64,000 nucleotides of DNA from an uncultured Clostridia bacterium (GTDB taxonomy: Bacteria; Bacillota; Clostridia; Christensenellales; CAG-917). Position 1 is the first letter of the stretch, and each line of letters begins with the position of its first letter. Position numbers and translations under genes: made by a program. Positions 19,328-28,206 of the stretch are shown piece after piece. The DNA lies in assembly GCA_944363035.1 (NCBI GenBank), contig CALVTS010000002.1, forward strand, positions 1-64,000, in the 5' to 3' direction. Under the pieces are notes generated by a model. That model saw nothing but the letters and a program-made list of their open reading frames with translations. It was not told the origin of the DNA and ran no database searches.

Positions 19328-20638
19328 ATGAGAGAAGAAAAACGCGTATTTTTGAATTGCACCATGGTGGATGTGACGGCGGATTGCGCCCTCCGTCACG
19401 GCATCGACGTTTTCACGGAAGGGGACAGGATAGTCCGCATCGCCCCCACGGGAGGGGATACGGACGGCTATGAGCTCTACGACGCGAGCGGGCTTTTCGT
19501 CATGCCCGGGCTCGTCAACGCCCACGCGCACCTTTTCGGCACGGGTATGCCCAGCAAGGTGATATCCGGCGGCGGCGCGCAGAAGCTCGTGCTCAAACTC
19601 GTGCGAAGCGCATTGGGGCTCAAAGTGCTCAAAATGCTCGTTTCCTCGGCGTGCAAACAGGAACTCAATTCCGGGGTCACGACCTTGCGCGGGCTCGGGG
19701 ACTTCAGGTTTTCAGACATACTCGTCCGCGACCGCATAAGAAAGGGCAGGGGCGCGGCGGCGGGGTTGGACCTTGTCGTATCCGGTCCCGCGATCACCGC
19801 GCCGGGCGGACACGGGGACGGCACTTTCGCGCTTACGGCGTCCAAGCCCGAGGAATTTGCCGCTCTCGTGGAACAGAATGTGTCAAACGGCGCGGATCTC
19901 ATCAAGATCTGCATAACGGGCGGGGTCACGGACTCCAAGAAAAAGGGCGAGCCCGGCGAGGTCAAGATGACAGAGGAGCAGGTCAAGGCGGCTTGCGACA
20001 GAGCGCACGCTCTCGGGAAGAGGGTCGCGGCGCACATACAGAGCCCCCTCGGCGTCAGTATCGCCGCGAAGTGCGGCGTGGACACCATAGAGCACGGGGC
20101 GAGCTTCGGGGAAGAGGAGGCGGCTCTCCTGAAAGCGCGCGGAGGCGCCGTGGTCGCGACCTATACGCCCGCGTATCCCTACTACAAACTCCCCGCCGAG
20201 GTCACAAAGCTGGACGATGTGAGGATATATAATTCCGGGGTGGTGCTGGACGGCATGACGGCGGCGGTGAAAGACGCCTACGCCCACGGTATCACCGTCG
20301 CGATGGGCACGGACGCGTCGTGTCCTTTCTCCACCCAGTACGGGATGTGGCGAGAGGTGATATATTTTGCCAAGCTGGGCGGATTCGGCACAAAAGCCGC
20401 CCTCAAAGCCGCCACCCTCGGAGGAGCGACCGCTCTCGGCTTGCAGGATGAGACGGGCTCGCTGGAAGTGGGGAAACGCGCGGATATGATATTCCTCAAA
20501 GACGACCCCGTTTCCCGCCCCGAGACTTTGCGCGAGCCGCTTACCGTGGTCGCGGGAGGCAGGGTGATAGCCCGTCCCAAAGTCAAACGCAACAAGAAGA
20601 TAGAGCGCGTCCTCGACGGGCTCATGGAGGGACTGTGA
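19328..20638 (+). CDS. Amidohydrolase family protein (imidazolonepropionase/prolidase-like)
   Basis: A 436-residue metal-dependent hydrolase of the amidohydrolase superfamily. It shows the metal pair in PGLVNAHAHLFG, a lysine in GADLIKICITGG that is often the carboxylated bridge, then histidines in AAHIQS and DTIEHGAS, and the metal aspartate in VAMGTDAS. Relatives hydrolyse imidazolone, dipeptides with a C-terminal proline, or N-acyl amino acids. The start at 19328 follows GAGAGG downstream of a TATAAT promoter; the upstream extension lies over that promoter. The stop overlaps the next gene, a proline-iminopeptidase-like hydrolase, suggesting a joint role in peptide breakdown. Confidence 0.87.
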   Translation: MREEKRVFLNCTMVDVTADCALRHGIDVFTEGDRIVRIAPTGGDTDGYELYDASGLFVMPGLVNAHAHLFGTGMPSKVISGGGAQKLVLKLVRSALGLKVLKMLVSSACKQELNSGVTTLRGLGDFRFSDILVRDRIRKGRGAAAGLDLVVSGPAITAPGGHGDGTFALTASKPEEFAALVEQNVSNGADLIKICITGGVTDSKKKGEPGEVKMTEEQVKAACDRAHALGKRVAAHIQSPLGVSIAAKCGVDTIEHGASFGEEEAALLKARGGAVVATYTPAYPYYKLPAEVTKLDDVRIYNSGVVLDGMTAAVKDAYAHGITVAMGTDASCPFSTQYGMWREVIYFAKLGGFGTKAALKAATLGGATALGLQDETGSLEVGKRADMIFLKDDPVSRPETLREPLTVVAGGRVIARPKVKRNKKIERVLDGLMEGL

Positions 20639-21600
20639 TGACATACGAGATAGACCGCGAAGAATTCGTCGAAGTCAACGGCGACAGGCAGAACATCCGC
20701 ATCCGCGCCGCGAAAAAGGACTTGCCCGTCCTGCTTTTCGTGCACGGCGGCCCCGGGGTGTGCGACAGACACAACGTGATGAGATATCATTCCGACCTCG
20801 CAGAGAAATTCACCCTCGTGTGTTGGGATCAGCGGGGTTCGGGCAAGAGCTTCACCCCCGCCGTCAAAGAGAGGGTCCCCTCCGTCGGCGAGTATGTTGA
20901 GGACATCCTCTTTCTCGCCGAATATCTGGCGGGGAGGTTCGGCGTGCGCCGCATCGCGCTCGTCGGACACAGCTGGGGGTCAATAATAGGAGTGCTCGCC
21001 GTGGCGAAGCGCCCCGACCTCTTTTTCGCCTATGTCGGCGAGGGGCAGTTCGTGGACGGAGACCGCAATGAGGCGGAGTCGTACCGTTTCTGTCTGGAAG
21101 AGGCTGAGAAGAGGGGGGACAAAAAAGCTCTCGCCGCGCTGAAAAAGGGCGCGCCCGTGGACGGCGTCTATCCCGACAACAAGAGCATGATGGTACAGCG
21201 CGATTGCCTGTCCCGCTACGGCGGCGCGATATACGGCGGCAAACAGGGGCTGGTCAAAGGTCTGCTCATGCCCCTGCTCAGGACAAAGGAATATACCCTC
21301 GGCGACATCGTGAAGTACGCAAAGGGCGCGACCTACCTTTCCGACGTCATGTGGTCGGACGTGGTGGGGCAGAGGCTCGGCAGGATAAAAAGACTGGAAG
21401 TCCCCGTCATCATCACGCAGGGCAGGCACGACTTCAACACTCCCTCCGCCATCGCGAAGGAATGGTTCGACGCGTTGGACGCCCCCTCAAAAGTCTGGGT
21501 CTGGTTTGAAAACTCCGCACATTCCCCCGATGTGGAAGAGCCCGAGAAATGGAGCGCGGTGCTCGCCGAGGAGCTTTCCAAACATACGGAAAGGAAATGA
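20635..21600 (+). CDS. Alpha/beta hydrolase, proline iminopeptidase-like
   Basis: A 321-residue alpha/beta hydrolase, probably cytoplasmic. It has the oxyanion-hole motif VHGGPG, CWDQRGSGKS as in proline iminopeptidases, the nucleophile elbow GHSWGS, a late aspartate in GRHDFNTP and the catalytic His in NSAHSP. Its triad is therefore complete. The start overlaps the amidohydrolase stop (ATGATG with TGA); the second ATG at 20638 is an alternative. Removal of N-terminal proline from peptides is the likely role, but other small-ester or lactone substrates are possible. Confidence 0.85.
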   Translation: MMTYEIDREEFVEVNGDRQNIRIRAAKKDLPVLLFVHGGPGVCDRHNVMRYHSDLAEKFTLVCWDQRGSGKSFTPAVKERVPSVGEYVEDILFLAEYLAGRFGVRRIALVGHSWGSIIGVLAVAKRPDLFFAYVGEGQFVDGDRNEAESYRFCLEEAEKRGDKKALAALKKGAPVDGVYPDNKSMMVQRDCLSRYGGAIYGGKQGLVKGLLMPLLRTKEYTLGDIVKYAKGATYLSDVMWSDVVGQRLGRIKRLEVPVIITQGRHDFNTPSAIAKEWFDALDAPSKVWVWFENSAHSPDVEEPEKWSAVLAEELSKHTERK

Positions 21601-21643
21601 CGCAAGCAGACGGCTTTCCATGCCGCTTGTCGACAAAGAAAAA

Positions 21644-21675
21644 GAGCGCCGCTTCGAAAGCGGCGCTCGGTTTTT
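21644..21675. terminator. Bidirectional terminator
   Basis: GAGCGCCGCTT pairs with AAGCGGCGCTC around a tiny loop, with A residues to the left and GGTTTTT to the right. It serves the hydrolase operon and the convergent esterase gene. Confidence 0.9.
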
Positions 21676-21689
21676 ATGCGATAGTTGTT

Positions 21690-22619
21690 TTATGCGGTCG
21701 TGAAGATGTTTTTGACGAATTCTTCCAGTCCGTACCGCCACACCGAGGGGTCGTGCGAGCCCAAGTACACCGTGTAGGAGTGCTCCACGCCTATCTCGTC
21801 CAATCTTTCCGAGAGGTTGTCGCTGACGGCTTTCAGGGTGTCCAGGATCCCCACCGCGAGCTGAACGTATCCGAAGCCGTCCGACCCCGAGTCCAGGGTG
21901 AGGTCGGGCACGTAGTCGGAGGAGGAGACGACGTTTTCCCCGAAAGAGGCGGGGGAAAAGGCGCCCAGCCATCCGAAAAGGTCTTGATGTGCGAATGCCG
22001 TGAGCACCGCCTCTCTGCCTCCCATCGAGAAGCCCGCGATCGCCGTGTTCTCCTTGCCCGTGAGGGTGGAGAATCGCGAGTTGACGTAGGGCATGAGGCA
22101 TTCCGTGATATCCTGCGCGGTGAGGTCGTATACCTCGGCAAGCTCCGAGGCGTCACCGAATACGGACCAATCCGGCTCTGTTTCCGTCGCGTTCACCAGG
22201 CTGTTGACGCACACGACTATCATCTCGGGGACGCCCTCGAAATAGTGCGCGTTCTGCACGATATACTGCGCGCCCATCTCAAACCCGTACACGCCGTCCG
22301 TCCAGGCGGTCTCGTCGCATTTGAGCCCGTGCAGAAGGTAGAGCACGGGATAGCGTTTGCTTTCGTCGTAATCGGGAGGGAGGATGACGTTTGCGTGTTT
22401 GTCCGCGCCCGCCACAGAAGAATAGTAGGTCATCTTCACTATCTCGTCGCCCTCGGTGTAATCGAACCCCTCTACGGCGCGGTACGCAAGATAATTTTCG
22501 GGTTTCTCGTATACGATGTCCTCGTCGGGAGCGGAAGAGGGAGCGTCGTTGCAAGCGGAAAACGCGAACAGCGAAAAAAACGTCGTCAGCAATAAAAACC
22601 ATGGGAAGAGTTTTTTCAT
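21690..22619 (-). CDS. Lipoprotein esterase of the esterase-D/feruloyl-esterase-like family
   Basis: A 309-residue surface hydrolase. The signal peptide ends in lipobox AFSAC. The alpha/beta fold shows ANVILPPDYDESKRYPVLYL, YLLHGLKCDETAW with the oxyanion strand, the nucleophile elbow AGFSMGG, and LGSHDPSVW with the likely catalytic His. This layout is shared by esterase D, acetylxylan and feruloyl esterases and enterochelin esterase. A carbohydrate-ester substrate would suit the nearby GH18 and GH3 enzymes, but that is inference. Confidence 0.85.
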   Translation of the reverse strand: MKKLFPWFLLLTTFFSLFAFSACNDAPSSAPDEDIVYEKPENYLAYRAVEGFDYTEGDEIVKMTYYSSVAGADKHANVILPPDYDESKRYPVLYLLHGLKCDETAWTDGVYGFEMGAQYIVQNAHYFEGVPEMIVVCVNSLVNATETEPDWSVFGDASELAEVYDLTAQDITECLMPYVNSRFSTLTGKENTAIAGFSMGGREAVLTAFAHQDLFGWLGAFSPASFGENVVSSSDYVPDLTLDSGSDGFGYVQLAVGILDTLKAVSDNLSERLDEIGVEHSYTVYLGSHDPSVWRYGLEEFVKNIFTTA

Positions 22620-22655
22620 TTTTCCTCCTGCCCATCTATGCGATAGCCCGTATAT

Positions 22656-22683
22656 ATTATAAACCCTTTTCTCACGCAGTCAA
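22656..22683 (-). promoter_or_regulatory. Promoter of the esterase gene
   Basis: On the minus strand TTGACT, a 16-nt spacer, and a perfect TATAAT. Confidence 0.75.
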
Positions 22684-22719
22684 TGCGCGTCCCGATAAAA
22701 ATCGCCTTAAAAACCTCGG

Positions 22720-22956
22720 TCAGTAATCCTTCCTGCCCACGAGATAGTCGATGTCCACGTTGAAGTAGTCGGCAAGCAACCACAGACTGCGTATGCTCGG
22801 TTCCTTCTTGCCCAGGAGCCACGCGCTCACGGTGTTTTGCCTGAGTCCCGTCGCCGCCGCGAGAGCCACCTGCGTGAGGGAATTTTCTTTCATGAGTTCT
22901 TTTATGCGCGACGCCACCTGTATGCGGACGTCGGCTTGCGGGTCGTGATAGGTCAT
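22720..22956 (-). CDS. XRE-family helix-turn-helix regulator
   Basis: A 78-residue single-domain regulator. Residues 13-70 form a Cro/CI-type domain, with the two-helix core SLTQVALAAATGLRQNTVSAW and the trailing PSIRSLWLLADYFNVDIDYLVG, typical of clostridial XRE proteins. No partner domain is attached. Its start codon lies only 6 nt past a -10 box and has no Shine-Dalgarno sequence, so the mRNA is predicted leaderless. The target is unknown; the divergent zinc-ribbon gene is the nearest candidate besides itself. Confidence 0.87.
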   Translation of the reverse strand: MTYHDPQADVRIQVASRIKELMKENSLTQVALAAATGLRQNTVSAWLLGKKEPSIRSLWLLADYFNVDIDYLVGRKDY

Positions 22957-22962
22957 GAGAGT

Positions 22963-22991
22963 ATTTTAGCACCATGGGAGTAAGAATGCAA
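22963..22991 (-). promoter_or_regulatory. Promoter of the XRE gene, start-codon proximal
   Basis: On the minus strand TTGCAT, a 17-nt spacer, TGC and TAAAAT, then 6 nt to the ATG, which places the expected transcription start at or within 1-2 nt of the start codon. Confidence 0.7.
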
Positions 22992-23053
22992 GCCGTTTGT
23001 CCGAACGGGAGACGCCCGTCGCTTGAGGGAGGGGAGTCCGTTTGCTATCCGTA

Positions 23054-23082
23054 TTGCTATATCCGCCGAAAAGTGTTATCAT
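23054..23082 (+). promoter_or_regulatory. Promoter of the zinc-ribbon membrane protein gene
   Basis: TTGCTA, a 17-nt spacer, and TATCAT preceded by TGT. Confidence 0.65.
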
Positions 23083-23137
23083 ATATGAGACATTTCCGCC
23101 GAGCGCGTTTTCGGCGGGATGAAGAGAGGAGGAGAAT

Positions 23138-23779
23138 ATGCAGTCCCCCGTCGTACAGTCGGCAGTACCCGTTGCGGTCGCGAAATGCGGCAACGTGAAA
23201 AAGAGAAAGAAGATGTTCACCGTCCTTTCGGCGGCGGTGTTCGTGTTGATGGGCGGGTCGATTTTGACCCTTATCGCGCTTATGGCAGGGATAAGGGAGA
23301 TAAGTTTCGCATGGAATTTCATCCCCTTCGGATGCTTTGCCGTGGCGGCGGTGAGTATGCCCGTGGTGATGTTCCAAAAGAACAAGTACGCCAATCTCGC
23401 CGCGCTCGCGGAGAGGATAGAGTCCAAGGACGCGACGGTCATCGCCTCCCTCTCCCCGGTGCAGACCCTCCCCGCGTTCGACGCGATGAAAGCCACGGTG
23501 AGGGCGATAATTGCGGGAGGAGCCCTTCCCGATCACGAGATAGTGGGGGAGGAGGTGGTCGCAAGACGCTCGGCTGGCGTGACGGAGGATGAAGCCCGCG
23601 ATATGTATGCGGAATATCTCGCGCTTGCGTTCCCTGCGGCGGCGGCAGTGGACATTTTGAAGTCTCAAGTGGCGGCGGCTCCGCGCTATTGCCCCTCCTG
23701 CGGCGCGCCCGTGGAGAGCGAGGACGCCAAATTCTGTTCCTCCTGCGGAGTGCGGCTGAAAGGGGGAGAAGAGGGCTGA
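23138..23779 (+). CDS. Membrane protein with C-terminal zinc ribbon
   Basis: A 213-residue protein of unknown function. Two hydrophobic segments lie at about residues 27-50 and 58-80, joined by a short loop, so both ends should face the same side. A helical region rich in Ala follows. The C-terminus is a double zinc-ribbon half, CPSCG and CSSCG, with the usual DAKFCSSCG spacing. Such ribbons in Firmicutes often act as protein-interaction modules. GAGGAG precedes the start. Confidence 0.75.
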   Translation: MQSPVVQSAVPVAVAKCGNVKKRKKMFTVLSAAVFVLMGGSILTLIALMAGIREISFAWNFIPFGCFAVAAVSMPVVMFQKNKYANLAALAERIESKDATVIASLSPVQTLPAFDAMKATVRAIIAGGALPDHEIVGEEVVARRSAGVTEDEARDMYAEYLALAFPAAAAVDILKSQVAAAPRYCPSCGAPVESEDAKFCSSCGVRLKGGEEG

Positions 23780-23853
23780 CACATCATGTTGTGCCTCACG
23801 CGCGCAATACCGCTATATGTGCAAAAATATTTTCAGAAAGGGCGGTCAACTTT

Positions 23854-23882
23854 TTGACATCGCCATTTTGATAGTGTATGAT
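23854..23882 (+). promoter_or_regulatory. Promoter of the purine operon
   Basis: A consensus TTGACA (23854-23859), a 17-nt spacer, and TATGAT (23877-23882). It is about 240 nt upstream of purE, leaving a long leader. Confidence 0.85.
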
Positions 23883-23888
23883 TAGACC

Positions 23889-24121
23889 ATGCAAACGAAG
23901 TACGGCGCGTTTTTCGTAAAAGTACCCGCTCCGTCCCCCTCTGCGGAGACGGCGGGCATTGCGGGGAAAATTTGCGTCCGTGCGCGTTCATGCGGCGTGT
24001 CAATGGCAGTTTAGCGAGAGCGAACTGCCTTTTTTTCAAATCCCGCAGGAGGACCTCCTGCGGGATGACCATACGATAGCGCGTATGCGCGGGAGCGCGC
24101 AGACGTCGAAAAGGAGGTAAG
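23889..24121 (+). promoter_or_regulatory. purE leader with attenuator layout
   Basis: The roughly 230-nt untranslated leader between the promoter and purE contains a GC-rich first half (23889-24004), an intrinsic terminator (24005-24036), then a 12-bp hairpin, ATCCCGCAGGAG / CTCCTGCGGGAT (about 24039-24065), without a T tract. A terminator between promoter and first gene implies conditional termination. The first half does not read as the guanine, PRPP (ykkC) or ZTP riboswitch consensus. Confidence 0.6.
24005..24036 (+). terminator. Leader terminator ahead of purE
   Basis: GGCAGTT (24005-24011) pairs with AACTGCC (24023-24029) across an 11-nt loop that itself contains GCG/AGCG pairing, followed directly by seven T residues. 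Confidence 0.85.
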
Positions 24122-24613
24122 ATGAAGAAGATCGCAGTCATCATGGGCAGCGACAGCGACCTGCCCGTCGTGGGCAAAGCCATAGAGACGGTGGAGTCTT
24201 TCGGCGTGGAGTGCGAGGCGCACGTCTATTCCGCCCACCGCACTCCTGCGGAAGCCAAAGATTTTGCCGAAAACGCGGAAAAGAATGGGTTCGGCGTCAT
24301 CATCGCCGCGGCGGGAAAAGCGGCGCATCTTGCGGGCGCGCTTGCGGCGTCCACGACTCTTCCCGTCATAGGCATCCCTGTGAAGAGCTCCGCTCTGGAC
24401 GGGCTGGACGCACTCCTTTCCACCGTGCAGATGCCCCCCGGGATCCCCGTTGCCACGGTGGGGATAGACGGAGCGGTCAACGCGGCTTTACTCGCGTTGG
24501 AGATACTTGCGGTGTCAGAGCCAGAGATCGCGGCAAAACTCCGCGCAAAGAGGGAAGCGGACAGGCTCGCCGTCCTGGAAAAGGACAAAAAACTCCGTGG
24601 AGAGAGAGGTTGA
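24122..24613 (+). CDS. purE: N5-carboxyaminoimidazole ribonucleotide mutase
   Basis: Moves the carboxyl group of N5-CAIR to give CAIR in purine synthesis. The 163-residue protein has the PurE signature MGSDSDLPV near the start, the SAHRTP loop, and [13 protein letters not shown] followed by PVIGIPVKS. These residues bind CAIR; His in SAHRTP is the catalytic acid/base. AAGGAGG precedes the ATG. It is first in a nine-gene run. No purK is in the window, so whether it is class I or class II (direct CO2 use) cannot be settled here, though the sequence reads like class I. Confidence 0.95.
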   Translation: MKKIAVIMGSDSDLPVVGKAIETVESFGVECEAHVYSAHRTPAEAKDFAENAEKNGFGVIIAAAGKAAHLAGALAASTTLPVIGIPVKSSALDGLDALLSTVQMPPGIPVATVGIDGAVNAALLALEILAVSEPEIAAKLRAKREADRLAVLEKDKKLRGERG

Positions 24614-24614
24614 A

Positions 24615-25649
24615 ATGGAAAAGTCGTTCAGCGAAAGCTACAAGCAGGCGGGAGTGGACATCACAGCGGGCTACAAAGCGGTGGAGCTCATGAAAAAGCA
24701 TATCGCGCGCACGGTCACCGCAGGCGCGGCTAGCGACATCGGAGGCTTCGGAGGGCTCTTCGAGCTCGACCTCACGGGCATGACCCGTCCCGTGCTCGTC
24801 AGCGGTACGGACGGCGTGGGCACCAAACTCAAATACGCCTTCATGTTGGACAAGCATGACACCATAGGCATAGACTGCGTGGCGATGTGCGTCAACGACG
24901 TCATCTGTTGCGGAGCGAAGCCCCTCTTCTTTTTGGACTATATCGCCTGCGGCAAAAATATTCCCGAACGCATAGCTTCCATAGTTTCAGGCGTTGCGGA
25001 GGGGTGCGTGCAGTCGGGCGCGGCGCTGATAGGCGGCGAGACGGCGGAGATGCCGGGGTTTTATCCCGAGGACGAATACGACCTGGCGGGGTTCGCGGTG
25101 GGCGTGGTGGACCGCGCCAAGGTGCTGGACAACTCCTCCGTACGGGAGGGGGACGTCGTCATAGCCCTCCCGTCCTCCGGCGTGCACTCCAACGGTTTTT
25201 CGCTGGTGAGAAAGATATTCGAGGGCAAGGATATGACCTCTCCTCGCGCCGAACTGGGCGGGAAGAGCCTCGGGGAGACCTTGCTCACCCCCACCAGGAT
25301 ATACGTGAGACCCATGCTCGCGCTGTTTGAAAAGGTCACCGTAAAGGCGGTGTCCCACATCACGGGCGGCGGATTTTACGAGAATATCCCGCGCAGTATC
25401 CCCAAGGGACTTGGCGCGAAGATAGACAGAAAGGCGTTGCGGGTGCTCCCCGTATTCGACCTCATCGCTAAGGAGGGCGGCGTGCCGGAGCGCGATATGT
25501 TCAACACCTTCAACATGGGCGTAGGAATGAGCGTCGTCGTCGCCGAAAAGGACGCCGAGGAGGCCCTCGCCGTGCTGAAAGCGGCAGGGGAGGACTCCTA
25601 TGTCATCGGCAGGATCATCCCCTCCGAGGACGGGGTCGTCATAGCATGA
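24615..25649 (+). CDS. purM: Phosphoribosylformylglycinamidine cyclo-ligase (AIR synthetase)
   Basis: Closes FGAM to AIR using ATP. The 344 residues are normal for PurM. It opens with [16 protein letters not shown], followed by [23 protein letters not shown] and later [13 protein letters not shown]. The start at 24615, one base after the purE stop, gives the family N-terminus; the longer reading overlaps purE out of frame. Ribosome site AGAGAGG is weak, and translational coupling to purE is likely. Confidence 0.96.
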   Translation: MEKSFSESYKQAGVDITAGYKAVELMKKHIARTVTAGAASDIGGFGGLFELDLTGMTRPVLVSGTDGVGTKLKYAFMLDKHDTIGIDCVAMCVNDVICCGAKPLFFLDYIACGKNIPERIASIVSGVAEGCVQSGAALIGGETAEMPGFYPEDEYDLAGFAVGVVDRAKVLDNSSVREGDVVIALPSSGVHSNGFSLVRKIFEGKDMTSPRAELGGKSLGETLLTPTRIYVRPMLALFEKVTVKAVSHITGGGFYENIPRSIPKGLGAKIDRKALRVLPVFDLIAKEGGVPERDMFNTFNMGVGMSVVVAEKDAEEALAVLKAAGEDSYVIGRIIPSEDGVVIA

Positions 25650-26266
25650 GCAGAGACGGAGAGAAAAAGATAGCCGTCGCTGTGCTCGTATCCGGCGGAG
25701 GCACCAATCTTCAAGCCATCTTGGACGCCGAGGCGAGAGGGGAGCTCCCTCACGCCGAGGTGAAAGTCGTGGTGTCCAGCCGCGCGGACGCCTATGCTCT
25801 GAAACGCGCAGAGGCGGCGGGCGTGAAGACGGTCGTTGCGGAAAGGAAAAAATGCGCCTCTCAGGAGGAGTTTGAGGATATCATCGAGGACGCGGTCGAG
25901 AGCGTCGGCGCGAAGATCATCGTGCTTGCGGGGTTCATGAGCATACTTTCAGAAAGGTTCACCTCCCGCTATCCCGAGCGCATCGTCAACGTGCATCCCT
26001 CCCTCATCCCCAAGTATTGCGGCAAAGGGTTTTACGGCCTCAAAGTGCATGAGGCTGTGCTCGCCGCAGGCGAGAAAGTGACGGGAGCCACCGTGCATTA
26101 CGTCAACGAGATCCCCGACGGCGGCAGGATAATTTTTCAACAGGAAGTGGAGGTCAAAGAGGGGGATACCCCCGAGACCCTGCAAAGAAGAGTCATGGAA
26201 GAGGCGGAATGGAAGCTGCTCCCGCGCGCCGTCGAGCTCACGGCAGAGCGCATAGCCGCCGAATAA
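25646..26266 (+). CDS. purN: Phosphoribosylglycinamide formyltransferase
   Basis: Transfers the formyl group of 10-formyl-tetrahydrofolate to GAR. The 206-residue protein has VLVSGGGTNLQAI at the N-terminus, the catalytic Asn and His in VNVHPSLIPKY, and the aspartate in NEIPDGGRII. All three catalytic residues are present. The start overlaps the purM stop in ATGA. folD, which makes its cofactor, closes the operon. Confidence 0.95.
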   Translation: MSRDGEKKIAVAVLVSGGGTNLQAILDAEARGELPHAEVKVVVSSRADAYALKRAEAAGVKTVVAERKKCASQEEFEDIIEDAVESVGAKIIVLAGFMSILSERFTSRYPERIVNVHPSLIPKYCGKGFYGLKVHEAVLAAGEKVTGATVHYVNEIPDGGRIIFQQEVEVKEGDTPETLQRRVMEEAEWKLLPRAVELTAERIAAE

Positions 26267-26288
26267 GAAAGCATCCGGGAGGATACAA

Positions 26289-27008
26289 ATGAGCATTTAC
26301 GAAGTGAAAGATCTCTGCGCCGTGCTCGGCGCGAACAGCTATCCCGGCAGAGGGATCGTCATCGGGTGCACCGAGGACGGCAAACACGCGGCTTTTGCCT
26401 ACTTCATCATGGGCAGGAGCGAGAATAGCCGCAACCGCGTTTTCGTGGAAAAGGAGAACGAGCTCGTCATATATCCTTTTGACGAGAGCAAAGTGGAGGA
26501 CCCTTCCCTCATCATATATTCTCCCGTCAAGCGGGTGTGGAACAAGTGGATAGTGACCAACGGCGATCAGACGGACACCATCGAAGCCGCTCTGCTTGCA
26601 GGCGAGTGCTTCGAAAGCGCGCTGGACAAGAGGGAGTTCGAGCCCGACGCTCCCAATTTCACGCCCAGGATAAGCGGGCTCATCGATCTTGAAAACAAAT
26701 TCCGCTATAAACTCTCCATCCTGAAAAGCGCGGACGAAAAGGGGAGCGCCTGCAACCGCTATTCCTTCTCCTACGAGCCTTTGAAAGGGCTGGGACATTT
26801 CATCCACACCTACAACTCCGACGGCGACCCCATCCCCACCTTTACGGGTGAGCCCGAGAGGGTGAGGATAGGGAACGACCTCGGCGAGTTCGCTCGCGGC
26901 ATATGGGAGAGCCTTGACCAAGCCAACAAGATCGCGCTTTACGTCGGCTTCATCGACGTCAAAACGCTGAGAGTAAAGACGGCGCTTTTCAACAAACACG
27001 CGAAATAA
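26289..27008 (+). CDS. purO: IMP cyclohydrolase, PurO type
   Basis: Closes FAICAR to IMP, the final step of de novo purine synthesis. The 239-residue protein resembles the archaeal PurO family, also found in some Clostridia, and not the MGS-like N-terminal half of PurH: it shows LGANSYPGRGIVIG at the N-terminus, YFIMGRSENSRNR, and a C-terminal VGFIDVKTLRV. It stands directly before a gene that encodes only the transformylase half of PurH, which supports the role. GGGAGGA precedes the start. The name rests on motif recognition without a search. Confidence 0.85.
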   Translation: MSIYEVKDLCAVLGANSYPGRGIVIGCTEDGKHAAFAYFIMGRSENSRNRVFVEKENELVIYPFDESKVEDPSLIIYSPVKRVWNKWIVTNGDQTDTIEAALLAGECFESALDKREFEPDAPNFTPRISGLIDLENKFRYKLSILKSADEKGSACNRYSFSYEPLKGLGHFIHTYNSDGDPIPTFTGEPERVRIGNDLGEFARGIWESLDQANKIALYVGFIDVKTLRVKTALFNKHAK

Positions 27009-27017
27009 GGAGCAGTC

Positions 27018-28199
27018 ATGAAAGAATTCGAGCTCAAATACGGTTGCAACCCCAATCAGAAGCCCGCGCGTATATTCATGGACAACGCGAGAGACCTGCC
27101 CGTGGAGATACTTAACGGCAGACCCGGCTACATCAATTTCCTGGACGCTTTCAACAGCTGGCAGCTCGTGAAAGAGCTCAAAGAGGCGACGGGAGAGTGT
27201 TGCGCCACCTCCTTCAAGCACGTCAGCCCCACTTCGGCGGCTCTCGGGAGACCCCTCGGCGAAAAGCTGAAAAAGGCGTGTTTCGTGGAGGATATCGAGG
27301 GGTTGGACGACAGCCCGATCGCCTCGGCTTACGCCCGTGCGCGCGGTACGGACAGGATGTCCTCCTTCGGGGACTGGATCGCGCTTTCGGATGAATGCGA
27401 CGCCGTCTGCGCCAAGATCATCGCAAGAGAGGTCTCCGACGGCATAATCGCGCCCGCCTATACCCCCGAGGCGTTGGAGATACTCAAAGCCAAGAGGAAA
27501 GGGGCTTACAACATAGTCAAAGTCGATCCCCTTTACGTCCCCGATCCCGTGGAACGCAAGCAGGTGTTCGGCATCACATTCGAGCAGGGCAGGAACAACT
27601 TCGTGATAGACCGCAAGCTCCTCTCAAACGTAGTTACGAAAAAGAGCATCCCTCATGCGGCGGAGACCGACCTCATAGTGGCCCTCATCACTTTGAAATA
27701 TACGCAGTCCAACTCAGTGGCGTTTGCCGAGGACGGACAGGCGATCGGCGTGGGCGCGGGACAGCAGTCCAGGATACATTGCACCCGCCTTGCCGGACAG
27801 AAAGCGGACCTCTGGCACCTCAGACAGCATGATAAAGTGCTTTCTCTGCAATTTGCCGAGGGCGTCGGCAGACCCGAAAAGAACAATATCATCGACATCT
27901 ACCTCTCTGATGAGTGCGAGGACGTGATAGGCGACGGAGTCTGGAAGAAGTACTTCGCCGTGCGCCCCGAGGAGTTCACAAGGGAGGAAAAGAGAGCGTA
28001 TCTTGACACCCTCACCGGCGTTTCGCTGGGGTCGGACGCGTTCTTCCCCTTTGACGACAACATCATCCGCGCCCGCAAGAGCGGCGTGTCCTATGTCGCG
28101 GAGCCGGGCGGTTCCGTCCGCGACGACATCGTCATCGACACCTGCGACAAGCTCGGCATCGCGATGGCGTTCACGGGGATGAGACTTTTCCATCACTGA
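27018..28199 (+). CDS. purH: AICAR transformylase, stand-alone PurH C-terminal domain
   Basis: Formylates AICAR to FAICAR with 10-formyl-THF. At 393 residues it corresponds to the transformylase domain alone; usual PurH is about 510-530 residues with the cyclohydrolase in front. Motifs visible are ELKYGCNPNQKPA, RPGYINFLDAFN, the Lys-His pair in SFKHVSP and GQQSRIHCTRLA. The missing cyclohydrolase is supplied by the preceding purO, 9 nt upstream. An AAGGAG ribosome site precedes the ATG. No truncation scar is seen, so this looks like a native split rather than a broken gene. Confidence 0.92.
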   Translation: MKEFELKYGCNPNQKPARIFMDNARDLPVEILNGRPGYINFLDAFNSWQLVKELKEATGECCATSFKHVSPTSAALGRPLGEKLKKACFVEDIEGLDDSPIASAYARARGTDRMSSFGDWIALSDECDAVCAKIIAREVSDGIIAPAYTPEALEILKAKRKGAYNIVKVDPLYVPDPVERKQVFGITFEQGRNNFVIDRKLLSNVVTKKSIPHAAETDLIVALITLKYTQSNSVAFAEDGQAIGVGAGQQSRIHCTRLAGQKADLWHLRQHDKVLSLQFAEGVGRPEKNNIIDIYLSDECEDVIGDGVWKKYFAVRPEEFTREEKRAYLDTLTGVSLGSDAFFPFDDNIIRARKSGVSYVAEPGGSVRDDIVIDTCDKLGIAMAFTGMRLFHH

Positions 28200-28206
28200 G
28201 GTGTAT

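Noticed and set aside
23885..24004. Guanine, PRPP (ykkC) or ZTP (pfl) riboswitch in the purE leader
   Set aside because: The conserved joining segments of these aptamers could not be found by eye. A covariance-model search would settle it.
28201..28206. GTG start for purD
   Set aside because: The GTG overlaps the GAGGTG ribosome site that properly serves the ATG at 28207.
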